Assembly (NCBI GenBank): GCA_014281115.1
Contig: JACONQ010000012.1
Span: forward strand, 682,001 to 746,000
Length of the DNA: 64,000 nt
Direction: 5' to 3'
Source of the DNA: Laburnicola sp. R22_1
Taxonomy: Eukaryota; Ascomycota; Dothideomycetes; Pleosporales; Didymosphaeriaceae
The notes beneath the pieces were generated by a model. The model was not told where the DNA came from and ran no database searches. It saw only the letters and a list, made by a program, of their open reading frames with translations. Both the position numbers and the translations under genes were made by a program. Positions 31,836-43,104 of this stretch are shown one piece after another. Position 1 is the stretch's first letter. Every line of letters begins with the position of its first letter.

Positions 31836-33622
31836 AGCTCGCGCACAAGGAACTCGCGCACCCCTAGTACTCGCGCACCCCACCAAATCGCGCACCCGCA
31901 CAAAAAAAAAGCGTATTTTATTAACGCCTATTCTAATTGCCACTCTATGCACATAGATTGAAAGGTAGTATCAGGCGCTGCCCTCCCTATAGCTACAGCA
32001 CGCCTCTGAGCTCTAGGCCTAGAGCTCTGAGCTTCTGCAGCAGCAGCTTGATTAACTGTACGCTTAATACTCTCAATATCAGCAAATCTTTGGTTGTAAT
32101 CTACAGTGATTTGTTTCCGCTTTTTCTAAGAGCTAGTAGCCTCTAGTTGATACTGTAGGCGAGAGATTATTGATTTCTGCTTTGCTGCTTAACTATTGCT
32201 AATAGCTATTGCCTTGCTTATTTTTTGGAATGCCTGGCGCGTAGGTTTTAATAGCTCTTGTAACCTCTCAATATGTTTCTAAGTTGCGTACACGTCCTAA
32301 GGTTTCTGAGGGGTGCGATAGAGCGTATTGATCGCGTTGAGGTCCTGAGGTAGGCGTGGCGGCGTTGCTGGCCTGCCTATAACCTGTGAGGATAGAAGTA
32401 CCTGATTAGGGTTATAGGGAACAAGACCAGCAGCGCGCCAGCTAGCCCGAATCACCCTCTCTAAGAGGCCTTCCTCTCTGGCTAGGTGGTAGTAGCTAAT
32501 AAAGCGCGCCTTCTTAATAGGCGTGGTGTTGTCGAGGCTCGCCAGGTCGCGTATGTGATTTTTATAGTTCGACTTAATAACTAAGAACCCTAATAGATCT
32601 AGTGGCTATAGGAGGTGTGTTGAATAAGCTAGTAGAAATAGAAGCTCTACTTAAGCCTGCTTGCAAGCCCAGAGGAACTCAATATTTACATGGCTACTAT
32701 GCGCGTCGCAGAGGAGTAGCCGGTATTAGCTACCCTTAGGCGCTGATTCTGGTAGAAAGAGCTGGCGCAACCACTTAAGGCCTATCTCCTGCGAGGTCCA
32801 CCTATTCTCTAAGGTTATATAGAGCCAATTTGGTATAGATGCTGGAAACTAGGTTATTTGTAGGCTCTAGCCTTTGAAAATAACAGCGCAGGGCAGCTTC
32901 TGCCCTGTAGCTAATACAGCCTCAATTATTGAGACCCACTCGCGATTCTCTGGCGACTTAATGTAAGCCTTTCTTTTTTAGCTATTTGCGAGCACCCTAG
33001 AGTTAGTACCTACACTAAGGGCAATACTAGTCTTATTAATATTCTAGATATTCTCTGCCTGTATACCTAGCCTAATTCTAACGCGCTTAAATAGCTTAAG
33101 AAACGCGTTAATTTGTTCTAGTGTAGCTGCCTTAGCGCGGCTTGTATCTAGCTTTCTCCCTATAACAGAAGCAACGCGTAGGTTGCGCTATATAAAGTGT
33201 TGTATCCACCTTTTGCCTAGAGGCTCTACGTCGCCGTTTATATAGAGAATTCGGGTCGCCATTTCTCGAGCGCGCGCGTGCGAGGGAGGGTAGCCATTGG
33301 TATCCTGCTCAAGAATCCACTCTACTAGGAAGCTTTCTTGATCCGGTGTTAATCGCTGCTAGTTGGCGTGGCTGGCGCGTCTGTTCGCTATGCCACCTAG
33401 TCGATCGTGTAGGGTGGAGGGAGGAACACTGTAGGCCTTTGCGGCGGCTTGTTAGCTTGTAAAAACGCTAGCATTGTATTGCGCGATAGCAAATTGTATA
33501 CTCTGCTCGCGTATATCCATATTGAACAAGAAGTGTTGATAAAATACGCGTCTTTGTGAGGGTGCGCGATTTGGTGGGGGTGCGCGAGAACTAGGGGTGC
33601 GCGAGTTCCTTGTGCGCGAGCT
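31836..33622 (-). mobile_element. Pogo/Fot1-like transposon F (1,787 bp), nested in B2
   Basis: Flanked by TA at 31834-31835 and 33623-33624. The TIR is about 65 bp, starting AGCTCGCGCACAAGGAACTC, nearly identical at both ends. It holds four copies of TCGCGCAC; their starts are 15, 17 and 17 bp apart. The transposase remnant is on the minus strand. Confidence 0.93.
31928..33520 (-). pseudogene. Transposase remnant of element F
   Basis: A 531-codon frame from ATG at 33520 (MDIREQSIQFAIAQYNASVF) to TAG at 31928 (SMCIEWQLE). Visible: HTH_psq-like QAAAKAYSVPPSTLHDRL, a CENPB-type block (YPPSHARAREMATRIL; GKRWIQHFI), and DDE-core blocks (NINKTSIALSV; LLLCDAHSSHVNIEFLW; PLDLLGFLVIK). About ten TAG/TAA stops replace Gln/Trp codons. 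It is collinear with C and D. Confidence 0.83.
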
Positions 33623-33797
33623 TATATGCCTCTATATTTGTCGCACATCTTATAGTCACTTAATGTGGGTTATTTTGCGCTATTAAAAAAAGGCGTATAG
33701 GCGCTAAGCTAAGAATCTAATATGCAATTATATTACGCATATTACTAAAATTAAGTTTCTATCTTGCTTTATTACTACTTTTAAGGCTTTAATTACT

Positions 33798-35171
33798 TTT
33801 AGTAAACAATCCGACGGCAAGCCTGCATCAGGAAATGGAGGCACCCCGTTCGGGTAATCCGGGCCTCGCTTACGGTTTTCGCGCTACACCCAAACCGGCA
33901 ATCGACCTCGACGTCCATCATAAAAGGGCCTCTCTCCGCCGTCATTTTCTCCTCTCCCCAACCTTTTCTCTCTACCCTCATCCGTCCGTCCGCAACCCCC
34001 TCGCTTATGCCAACTGCTCTCATTGGCCCTCAGAGAATCCCTTGTGAGGCATTTTTCGAATCCGTCGCCGGCCATCACCACAGTCGCCCCCCTCGTACCC
34101 TGTCATTTCACCTCTATTCGGACTGCGCCGTCCAGCTTTTCGTCCCCCGGCGATTGCAGCTGCTGAAACTAACTCTCAGCTCGCATTCCGCATGCATTTG
34201 GCCGCCTTCCCACGTTCCGTTCTCATGTTCTCGCGCACTCTCGCCTCTCGCCTTTCTCCATTGCAAGTTCCTCCCTCTTCTCTCGCAAGATGCTCGCTCG
34301 CCTCGCGGCAGTGGCAGCTGTAGTTGAAGGGTGATGCTCGCTAACCGTCGCATAGCCATATCAGCATGTGCGGTCCTGTGGAACCCCCTCCCTTGATCCG
34401 GACTTGCCGATGGCATTTACTGCGCCCGTTCCTATTTCCGTTCTGAGCGAACGAATGCGTAGCTCTCACGCCATTGTCTCAGCTCTGATACGCCTATATT
34501 GCGCCTCGCTCCCTCGGTCGAATACGCTGGACCAATACTTTGCTTACTTACCGTGTCCCCACTCCTGGCTCCAGCTCCCGGTGGTGATGCGGCCATTCAC
34601 CCGCATGACACATTAATTTAGGCCGTCCTGGCGTCCACGTCAGCGCCATGGTTCCAGCAGGATGCTCCGCCATCGCATGACGTCTGCAACATTGCTGTAA
34701 CATCGCAATGCGACCAGCACGGGGCTGATGCCTGGAATCCGGCAGCTGACAGCTCGGAGATGGCCTCGGGCGTGCCGTAAGAGGTGAGCGAAGCCCTGCA
34801 GGCCAAATCACCCGACGGCACAAGGCACTGTCGGCGAGAATTGCGCATTCATGCGTTATCCGGCACGGACCCGTCCTACGTAAGAGGGTGGTTGGGGATC
34901 GAAGAAGAAGCTGGCGATCGGTGGTTTCATTCAAAGTGATATGGATCCTTGGACAGCTGAAAAGCGGGCACGGCCCGGTTGTAACGACCATTTGGTAGCT
35001 AATCGCTAGATGAGCCAGGCCGACTCTTAATACGACGAGGCTGTCTACGCTTGGGAGAGCGATACACGGTCCTTTCGGAGACGCCGATGCCGACGGGCTT
35101 CGAGTTCATTCGTCCTCGCTAGAGACAGCGCCTATGCGCTGGTCGCACCGCCCGCTACAATCATTTCCGCG
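33798..35171. other. GC-rich unique DNA between B2 and the Myb-like gene
   Basis: Composition switches abruptly at about 33810 from AT-rich transposon DNA to GC-rich DNA with no RIP signature. Open frames overlap on both strands and none is recognisable. The right end is presumably the promoter of the gene at 35172. Confidence 0.4.
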
Positions 35172-36743
35172 ATGGATGCGGCATTTATGCAGGCCCTTCA
35201 CGATCCTCATTCTTGGGCGGCGGTGTCTACCGCGACATATAAAGCGATACTCAGTCCGGAGAGGGAGCTACTTCTTTCGCATTCCTCCCCGCCAGAGAAG
35301 TCGCCAGCTTCCCACACCAAAATGGCCTCCTCTTGCAGCACCTCGTCACTAGCCCCTTCCTTTCCTATACAAATTGTTCAATACGTTCCTCCAGCACTCA
35401 AGCCCAAGCCTAAGTCGAGACCCAAGGCCAAACCAATGGCCACAACCAAGGCAGCAGAGCACAGCCGTCCGGGAGTCAGCTCCTCCAAAGATGGTGGAGA
35501 CTGGTTCCACATTGACGATGATTTCCCAACGCTGGATCCAAATGCATCACCCTCTCTTGAGCCGGGAACACCTACTCTGTTCGGAGCTGCCGACGCTTTT
35601 GGTTCGCTAGACCATGGTAATACCCGCCCCCTGATCATTACAAGCCAATTAGTACCTAACGGACACACGGGTGTAGACGTGCTCGGTGGTCTCGGTGCCG
35701 CCTCCGAGTCGGAGCTGCCAGAGGATTACCAGTCTGGCCAGAAGTCGCTTAACGGAGGAGGGACGGACCACGCTACGAGCATTGCGAAGAGGAATTCGAC
35801 TCTGAACGGGTTGTATGACGGTAGCAGTCGAGGTAAGTACGCAAGAGGGTTGCTGCACCAATTTCCACTAACCAGCAACAGGATTTCCTTTCAATGCAGG
35901 GAGAGACATGGCTAAAGAAGGCAACGGAGTGTCCAATTATCAAACAAACGGTTACCGCGCGGCTGCTAGAAACGAAGGATACCATGCTAGAAAGCACAGC
36001 GATCGCGACGTAGCTAGCATGCGTGCCCTCTCTAAGGAGTATATAGAGGGTATTCGTCATGGTGAGTAGTGTTCCAGCACTGGTTAAGCAGCCTATTTTT
36101 AACATCTCTAAAAGAGCCATCGCCGGCGGAGGACGAACCACTCTTCGATATAATAAGCAGATTTCTGTTAACCCGCAAACGAACACGCCGTTTATCTAGT
36201 GACACGATTATCTCAGCAGAACTGCTGGGCATTACGTCAGAACTAGAGCTGGAAGACTCTTGTTTAGCGAAGCGGCGAAGGCTGTCTGATCGACAGGCAG
36301 AGAGCCTCATACTCGATTATGTGCCCACACCCAAGCCAACACCTCTACCGGCGCCTCTACCAACACCCAGTAGTCCAGATTGCCGTTCCAGAGCGAGCAA
36401 TAAGACTAGTCCTGGCCCTCCTGACAATGACAGCCAAGGTCGTGGCGCTGGAAGCCCAGTCCCATCCCAAAACAACCTCGAGGAAGAGCATGGCGACGAT
36501 GGCACACATGCTCGGGGTATAGCCGAGGAGCTGCTCCATTCCCCAAGACAATATATCGATCTGGATTCGGACGGGCGCGGGGGGGATAGAAAAAGCGGTG
36601 GTGGCGAAGTTGGGAAATGCCACGACGACGAAGCCAATCAGGCCGGTGAGGTGTCCTGCAGATCCTCGGCGAAAACTTCCCAACGGCGTAAACGCACCGT
36701 GCCTCCTGTCCAGGAGAGGCGCCACGGTTCATCACGAGCCGCT

Positions 36744-36751
36744 CCTAGGCG
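36744..36751. repeat. 8-bp target-site duplication (CCTAGGCG), left copy
   Basis: Same octamer as 37387-37394 on the other side of the insert. Eight-bp duplications are diagnostic for hAT superfamily insertions. Confidence 0.9.
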
Positions 36752-37386
36752 CAGAGTTGCCATCAATCAATCAGGAGATCAATCAATCAGGAATTTTTGT
36801 CAGATTGATCTGTTCAATCAAATCAATCTTTTCCTCTCCAAATCTGGCCTCAATCATGATATTTCTAATTTCCTGATTGGTCCTCCTGATCCTCCTGATC
36901 CTATTAGGTATTAGCTATCTCTCCACGATATACCCCCGCCTTTCTTAGTTTATTAATCCCCTATTAGTCCCGACGACCTCTTATTACTGTAAGAGAGTAT
37001 TCTCCAATGTTAGAGATACAATGGAACTAAGGCATTAAAAATTGAGCTCTTAAATGCTCTTTACAATCACGTGCGTACAGAGTTAGCTAAGAGCTAGATA
37101 CTCTTCCCCCCCCCCTTCAGAAGACACCTGACGGAGAGCTCCTAGTAGAGCTTCCAGAGCTCAAGATGCACAATATCTATTAGGTATCGTAGTAGAATAA
37201 CCCTCTCTAGCTCCCTCTATACAAATATTATCTTAGCGAGATTTTTCAATCAATCAATCAATCAATCGTCAATCACGAAGCCCCAAAAATAACTATCAAT
37301 CAATCAAATCAGGAGCTTAGGGCTCTGAGGATCAATCAAATCAATTTCTTTTCAAATTCCTGATTGATTGATTGATGGCAACTCTG
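36752..37386. mobile_element. Non-autonomous hAT-type element (635 bp) inside the Myb-like gene
   Basis: The ends are inverted repeats: left starts CAGAGTTGCCATCAATCAAT and right is its reverse complement with one extra AATC unit. It is flanked by the octamer CCTAGGCG on both sides. Subterminal (AATC)n arrays are abundant at both ends. The middle (about 36950-37240) is AT-rich, with stop codons in all frames, and may hold a decayed piece of a hAT transposase, which I cannot prove. There is no intact coding capacity. Confidence 0.9.
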
Positions 37387-37394
37387 CCTAGGCG
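37387..37394. repeat. 8-bp target-site duplication (CCTAGGCG), right copy
   Basis: Matches 36744-36751. Confidence 0.9.
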
Positions 37395-38208
37395 GGGGGA
37401 CTGGAGCACAATGCCTACGAGGGCATCACGACAGGTCCCCTCGCCCCAACCACGGCTATTGCCAACTCCCAGAGTAGACATCGCGCCTCGGTCTTGCTCC
37501 CCACAAACATCCTCTCCAGGATCGAAGGCTGGCGGTGGGAGCAATATCAATTATGGATCCAGCGCTAACACGGCTTATCAGATAACCAATCTCACGCATT
37601 GCCACGTGCCAAAAGGCTCGTCGATTGTGACGGCAATTGTCCATTGCAGCGAGTCAAAGTTGTTTCTCAATACAATGGCCCTGGACCACAAGCTCCTCGG
37701 GGGGGAAGCCAAAGTCATCCACATGACCCAGCTATCGCCGGGTTCATGGATGCTGCTGGGATACCAATACGACGATGGTGTGCTATACCCGTGTACTTGC
37801 GCGGATTGTATGAACACCCCCCACGGTGATGCTGCCCGTCATGGTACTGCCCACCCAGAGGACGACGAGGACGACGGGGGGGAAGACGAGAATAGAGAGG
37901 AAGTCACGGGCAAACGCCAACCTTATGCTGCCGGCAGTGATCGGGGATCTCTCAGAGGCGATACGCGCTTCCGCAAAAGAAAGCACAAACCGTGGTTAAA
38001 GTCGGACGAGGAGCGATTACTTGCATACAAAGACAGAATGAACATGCAGTGGGAGGACATATTCGAATACTTCCCAGATCGGTCGGATGGAGCAATAAAA
38101 TTGCGCTATTACAAATTACGCAAGAAGGATCCAGAAGGCTATCGCGGCACCACCGATCCAGACGACTTTGACTGCATGTCGCTTGGGTCTGACGAGTCTG
38201 GGACCTGA

Positions 38209-39690
38209 TCTGCGGTACGCCCTATACACCACGCGTTCTCATCGCGACCTCTCGACTGGTACACTCGCGCGTTCAGCCAGATCTCCTTCACCTTCCGGAG
38301 CACATACGCCAGTCCTTCACGCTCCTCGCCATCAAGTTCCAGGCATGACGCTCAGTCCTTTGATACCCAAAATCCTGGACTTCCTCGATTCGCTCCCGCA
38401 GCCACCCAGGTATCTAACCAGCCGCTCTATGGCATCCCTCACTCTCCGCGGCGGCGGTGTCCTCAGCCCTGAGCTCCATTATCGTCGGAGGGAATGCGGA
38501 AGCTAGCGCGGCAATGCTATCGCGCGACAGGCTGTTCGCTCGGCGAGGGGGCTTCTGGTGCCGGCTTGGCTGGTAGGCGGACTGAACGTATTTCTCTCAT
38601 TGAGTATTAGTGCGCTCGCATTCGAAGCCGCCGCGGCTGCTGATACGCTGTGGGTAGGCAGGACTTTAGTGTCGGTATCGCGTCTCGGTCGCATGGTGTT
38701 GGGTGGTGCGCGTCGACATTGTATGGGTATAAGGTGCGGAAGAGGTCGCACGCTTCCGCCTCAGCGATAGGCGAGAAGTGGAGGTGGAGAGTCGTTGGGA
38801 CAGGACGCTGGCGGAGGTGCGGGCTCGCGCAGAAGGGCTTCTCGTCGGTCGGCGGAGGCGTCAACGGCCGCTCTGCCAAGTTAGAAGACGGTGTGATATG
38901 TTGATGCGCCGTTAGAGGAGTCTACGATATAGCATAGCCGTAAGTTGTGCTGCATCGCGAAGGTTGCTAAATGCTGTCGCGCAGACGAACAAGCTGTGCG
39001 CTCGGGTTGACTCAGCAGCAGCGCCACACAACCGCTAGGATCTATGACGTACATGTGGCTGGTGCTGCGCCAAGGGCGAGCGCTCAACACCAAGCCAAAA
39101 CAAGTCGCCGCTCTCACACCTTGGCCGGGCCTAATTTAGCTCCCATAGCTCCTGTTCCGATTCCCGCTGTGGAGCCTTTTTGGTCCCTAGATGGGACCCT
39201 AGCCCAAATCTGCGCACTTCCGTGGCGACTGTGCTAACTAAGCTAACACCGCAAGTCAACACCATGTCCCGAACCCTCTTCATGCGTACTAACAAAACTG
39301 CTGCAGCTCCGCAAAGCTCATGGCCGGTGCGGGTCGACCGCCCTCCCTGCTAGTCGTGGCGATATAATGTACCTGTTTATATTTGTTACAGTTCTCTATT
39401 GCTTATAAAAATGCTTATGCATCTCTACTTATACTACGCTATTACTAGCTTTAGACTATGCTTCATACGTTGCGCTTCTGCTGCCTGGAGATAATAATAA
39501 TATATGGACCGGTATCGTCTTAGCCCGACTGACCATACTTATTAGCTACTGTAATTAACGTTTATTGCAGCTGCTGAGGTAGGCAATGCGGAAGGAGGGT
39601 GGATGGGGACTTTGGCATTGTTTGTTGTGCGGGGTATTGTGTCGTTTACAGATGCCATTTTATGCTCGTGACCGATGATGGCGACGGCGG
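38209..39690. other. GC-rich region without a recognisable gene
   Basis: About 1.5 kb with overlapping short frames on both strands and no domain I recognise. Around 39370-39540 there is a short AT-rich segment. This may include decayed retroelement DNA adjoining the RNase H scrap to the right. Confidence 0.35.
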
Positions 39691-39695
39691 GCTGA

Positions 39696-40240
39696 ATGGC
39701 AGAGGATAGCGCAGTTGCATCAGGAGACGGTAACCGACAGGATGGAAACGATTCGATCGGGGTGGTAAGCTCGAATAGCGGCGGCCATCGAGGCCGACCA
39801 GGCAAGAGCCGACGAAACCGCAGAGCATTGTCGAGCCAGGCTTGCAGTAAGTGCGTCGGTGCGACACGGAATAGTGGGGTTGGTTGGGCTGCCAAAGACA
39901 CACGCGGCGGAGTCAACAAGGTGGCCGGTGCTGCGGTGACAATGGGACGGAGCAGAACCCATACACGGCAGAACTAGCGGCGATGGCAGCAATGCTACAA
40001 GCGCTCCCAGCAGGGCTGTCAGCCGGAGAGATCACGATATTCACCAGCAGCCAGGCAGCGATCACGGCGGTGCACCACCTAGCCGCTGTGGCAAGGTCGC
40101 CAACGGGCCCTCTGCAACATTGCCGCGTCCTCGCTGCGAATCTTGCAAATCCTGTCCGACGACTTTTCTGCTCGGGTGCCGAACACTGTCAAACAGCCAA
40201 GACTGCGAGACATGAAGACGCAGCGGACTGAGACCCGGGT
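39696..40240 (+). pseudogene. RNase H fragment of a Tad-like LINE retrotransposon
   Basis: In one frame (from about 39950) NPYTAELAAMAAMLQALPAG and EITIFTSSQAAITAV read like the RNase H domain at the C-terminus of fungal Tad-type non-LTR retrotransposon ORF2. The preceding piece (DTRGGVNKVAGAAVT, from about 39896) is in a different frame, so a frameshift lies near 39945. No reverse transcriptase or endonuclease domain is recognisable nearby. It is a short relic. Confidence 0.55.
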
Positions 40241-40938
40241 TCTCCGCCAATTTGCGGTACTTCTCACGATAAGCTGTCGCATTGGAGTGCCCTTGCCTGG
40301 CGTTACTCTCCTCGTCGTAGTGTGTAGTGCTATCCATTTCAGCGTGCGTGTGGGCGGCGGAAGGGCGGAAGAGATTCGAGAGTGTCGCGTGGACCGCGGG
40401 AGTGAGCGCTTCGATGTCGGGCAGAGAGGATTTTGGCGGCTTCGGCACAGTCTTACGATACTGTGGGCTCTTAGTAGGGCTGTAACGAGGGTTGGCTGAA
40501 GGCTGTTTGCGGCGGGTAGAATCGGTGAGAGGTGGGGTTTGGTGATGGACTGCCCGGGAACTCATCGGCGGGCACACTCGCGGGGAGGGACATGGCGCGC
40601 TTCCGCTTCAAGGGAGCTGGGCGCAGTTTCGAGTCGTCGGGCGGAGGTACGTGTCCCCCATTGCGAGAGAGCGAGCCTGGGTGGCGGGCTGCTTTTTGTC
40701 ACGAAAGCTGTGGGTTGTTTGTCGAGTCCTTGCAGGCCAGTTCACACCAGCGAGGGCCTTGGGCTGGAGCTACCTGTCGTGTAATGATAATGTACGGCAC
40801 CCTGCGCGGCAGTCTAGCTTCTCCTAGAGTCTTCTCTAATTTTATTACGTGGTTGGAGAGCAATTGCGCGTTGAGCTGCGTGCGTTTTGGTGGGGTGGCC
40901 AGGACGCTGATTTGGCCTGCTGCTGATCCGACATGTTA
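40241..40938. other. GC-rich region left of the second transposon stack
   Basis: A 171-codon frame on the minus strand (40062-40577) overlaps the RNase H relic and has a Ser/Pro/Thr-rich N-terminus; I do not recognise it. Otherwise nothing is identified up to the TA target (40937-40938) of element J. Confidence 0.35.
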
Positions 40939-40977
40939 ACGTGTCCGATCACTCATCCGCCAGGATCACTTACCGTA

Positions 40978-43102
40978 CCTCGGCAGTCAGTGCAACACGT
41001 CAGTCAATGCAACACCCCAACATGAGCGCTCCGCCAACAACATAAGGCTGTAGAGCTCTATACAAAAGCTTTTATTGCGAGATTTTCTAGAGTTGGCTTC
41101 TTATAGAGCTATAGATGATTGCTAGCTAGTCAAATTATAGATATCTGCTTGGTGTTCTGATTATTCGGCCACTGCGCGATGCTGGGGTTGACGGCGCAGA
41201 TGCCGCCGCATCAACGCGTATAGGTGCTAGCGTAGATTTCTGCCTCTTTGTAACTTTATAAGTAGCTTTTAAAGCTCTCTTGCTTCCCTTTTTGGCTAAT
41301 TTAATGCGATTTTAAAGTTGTTGTTAAGCCTTACGAGCCTGCTCACAGAGGCGTCGCTTAGCAGCCTGCTTAGCTCTCTCCTTCGCGCGCGCATCTCTAG
41401 CTACTGCCCGCTTAACACGCTTCTCCTACTGTAAACGAGCTTTAAGCTGTTTATTAGCTATATAGATCTCTTGCTGCTAAGCTTTTTAGAGTTGCAACTG
41501 TTATTTTTTAGCCTTCTGCTGGCTAAGCGAGTTGCGCGCCTTTTGTATGCGACTAGGCGACTAGAAAACAGCGCCTCTATGCCACTCCTTAGGTTGCTCT
41601 AAGGGCAGAGTCTTGCCTTTTGTTTAGCGCTGTTTCTTTATTATAAGAGCTTATTGTAGGCCCTAATTTTTATGCTCTAGGAGTTGCTTTTATATAGAGA
41701 TTAAGTGTACAGTGCAACTTAGCTTTTTAGCCTTACTACTGCCACCTGTATTAGCAACAGCCTTTAGCAGCCAATTAATTTTACGCTAATCTAACGCGCT
41801 AAGTACTAAAGTAGAGCTCTTACGCGATCTCTACTCTAGAGACTAATCTCTATTAAATTAACTAAGGATAGGCGTAGGATCTGGCGGCCAGATACCTGTA
41901 CACTTAAAGGCTTTAGTGATTAATTATAGCATAAGTAATATTATCCAGGCCTTCTAGAATAGTGTAAAGAAGTCTCTTTTGGCAATTGTTAATAGTCCTT
42001 AGCTCCTATATAGGTATCTAGAGAGCTTGTTAAAGTAGGCAGTAGAGAGAGACTTAAATATACAGATATTAAGAGGCTATAGCGTATAAGTTATATAAGG
42101 CGGAAATATTGCAAGGAGGATTTTATTCTAGTTGCAGTAGTTGATAAAATCTATAGTAATATAAGATCTATGGCTGTTAAGAATTAGAAGTTAGTGTGCT
42201 TATTAAGCCTTTTTAGCTTTTTCTCTTATACAGCAATTAAACACCTGTTTAAGCTATTAAAGCCCTATCTTATTATTTAACTATCTAGAGGTTGATATGG
42301 TAATAAAGACTCTGTAAGAGTTAATATTAATTTTATTAACCCAGCTTAATTATAGGCTCCTAGCGTTGGATTAATAGATTAGTAATAGATTAATAGCAGA
42401 TCTGTCAGCGCATATATATGCAATAAGCGAGATCCACTCATAGCTGCTGTCTTATATAGATTGCCTTACTTAGCGACTCTTATATAGAGGCCTGTCGAAG
42501 ATCCTTTTTAAGCGGCCTATAATATTAAGGAGAAAGCCTTTCTTATTTATATTGTACGTATGCTAAGGCTCTATACTATACTCTGCAATTTTCTTGTGTA
42601 GAAGCTTAAAGTAGAGCCTATATTTTGCCTCTAAATTAGCCTTGTGGCGATTGCTATCCATTCCAGTTGTCTATCTTGATATTAGGGAGATGCTATTGCG
42701 CTTGACAAAACGATTAACTTAGGATATGCTGACTTGCTTTTTAATAATATAGGACGCGAAGTTCTGTATTATCTGCCTTATAGGAGGTAGGCCTCTCTTA
42801 GTAAGTCGCTATATATACTGTAGGAGCTCCTTTTCTTGTTGTTGGCTAAGATTTTGGCGATTCTTGTTGGCAGCTTTACGCGCCTGCGTGGCGCGCTGGT
42901 GCCTTCGCGTTAACGTAGAAGTTATAACACCAAACTTTTTTGCAATTTCTCTATACGAAAAAGTTTCTCCTGGTCTTCGCGATTCGATTGCTGCTATCGC
43001 GGCCTCGATTGGGTCTATAATGGTGGAGATGCCGCGCGTTGAAGTTGGGGCGTTGCATGGTGGGGTGTTGCATTGACTGACGTGTTGCACTGACTGCCGT
43101 GG
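40978..43102 (-). mobile_element. Pogo/Fot1-like transposon H (2,125 bp), nested in the left TIR of J
   Basis: Flanked by TA at 40976-40977 and 43103-43104. The TIR is about 40 bp with one mismatch at base 3. CAGTCAGTGCAACAC and CAGTCAATGCAACAC start 17 bp apart (40984 and 41001). It belongs to the same 2.1-kb group as elements A and I. Its right end abuts element I with only the shared TA between them. Confidence 0.92.
41140..43018 (-). pseudogene. Transposase remnant of element H
   Basis: The N-terminal ~75 codons are well preserved (EAAIAAIESRRPGETFSYRE; KKFGVITSTLTRRHQRA), aligning with element A's HTH region. The initiator is ATA where A has ATG. Beyond about 42830 (toward lower coordinates) the frame is saturated with TAG/TAA stops; DDE-core and Lys-rich tail pieces are only dimly visible. 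The 3' boundary is estimated from A and I. Confidence 0.7.
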
Positions 43103-43104
43103 TA

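Larger units (their letters stand above)
26555..33797 (+). mobile_element. Pogo-like element B2, 3'-truncated and carrying four nested insertions
   Basis: The 5' TIR starts at 26555 after TA with the same ends as the solo copy at 61878 (ACGTACTTTGCACTCGAGTC). Host segments are 26555-26692, 28481-28504, 30295-30457, 31151-31835 and 33623-33797. Joined, they are co-linear with about the first 1,176 bp of the 61878 copy, with many C-to-T/G-to-A changes. The 3' third and right TIR are missing; homology ends within 'ttaattact' at about 33797, where GC-rich unique DNA begins. Elements C, D, E and F interrupt it, each at a TA that is duplicated. Confidence 0.9.
35172..38208 (+). pseudogene. Myb/SANT-like domain protein gene, interrupted by a hAT-type MITE
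   Basis: Exons: 35172-35832, 35882-36061, and 36115 onward. The two introns are 49 and 53 nt with GTAAGT and GTGAGT donors. The third exon is interrupted after 36751 by a 635-bp insertion and resumes at 37395, ending at 38208. Without the insertion and one target-site copy the frame is continuous across the site (764 codons). Upstream part: disordered, Ser/Pro-rich, with DWFHIDDDFPTLD and a nuclear-localisation-like KRRRLSDRQ. Downstream part: a conserved CTCADC block, a D/E run, and a Myb/SANT-like domain near residues 688-740 (KPWLKSDEERLLAYKDRMNM, WEDIFEYFPDRSDGAIKLRY). As it stands, translation would stop at 36914 inside the insert, so the Myb-like domain is lost. This type is probably a DNA-binding regulator; exact function unknown. 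Confidence 0.75.

Noticed and set aside
38209..39690. A further reverse-transcriptase region of the Tad-like LINE
   Set aside because: No YxDD-type or other RT motif could be found in any frame; only the RNase H scrap is supportable.
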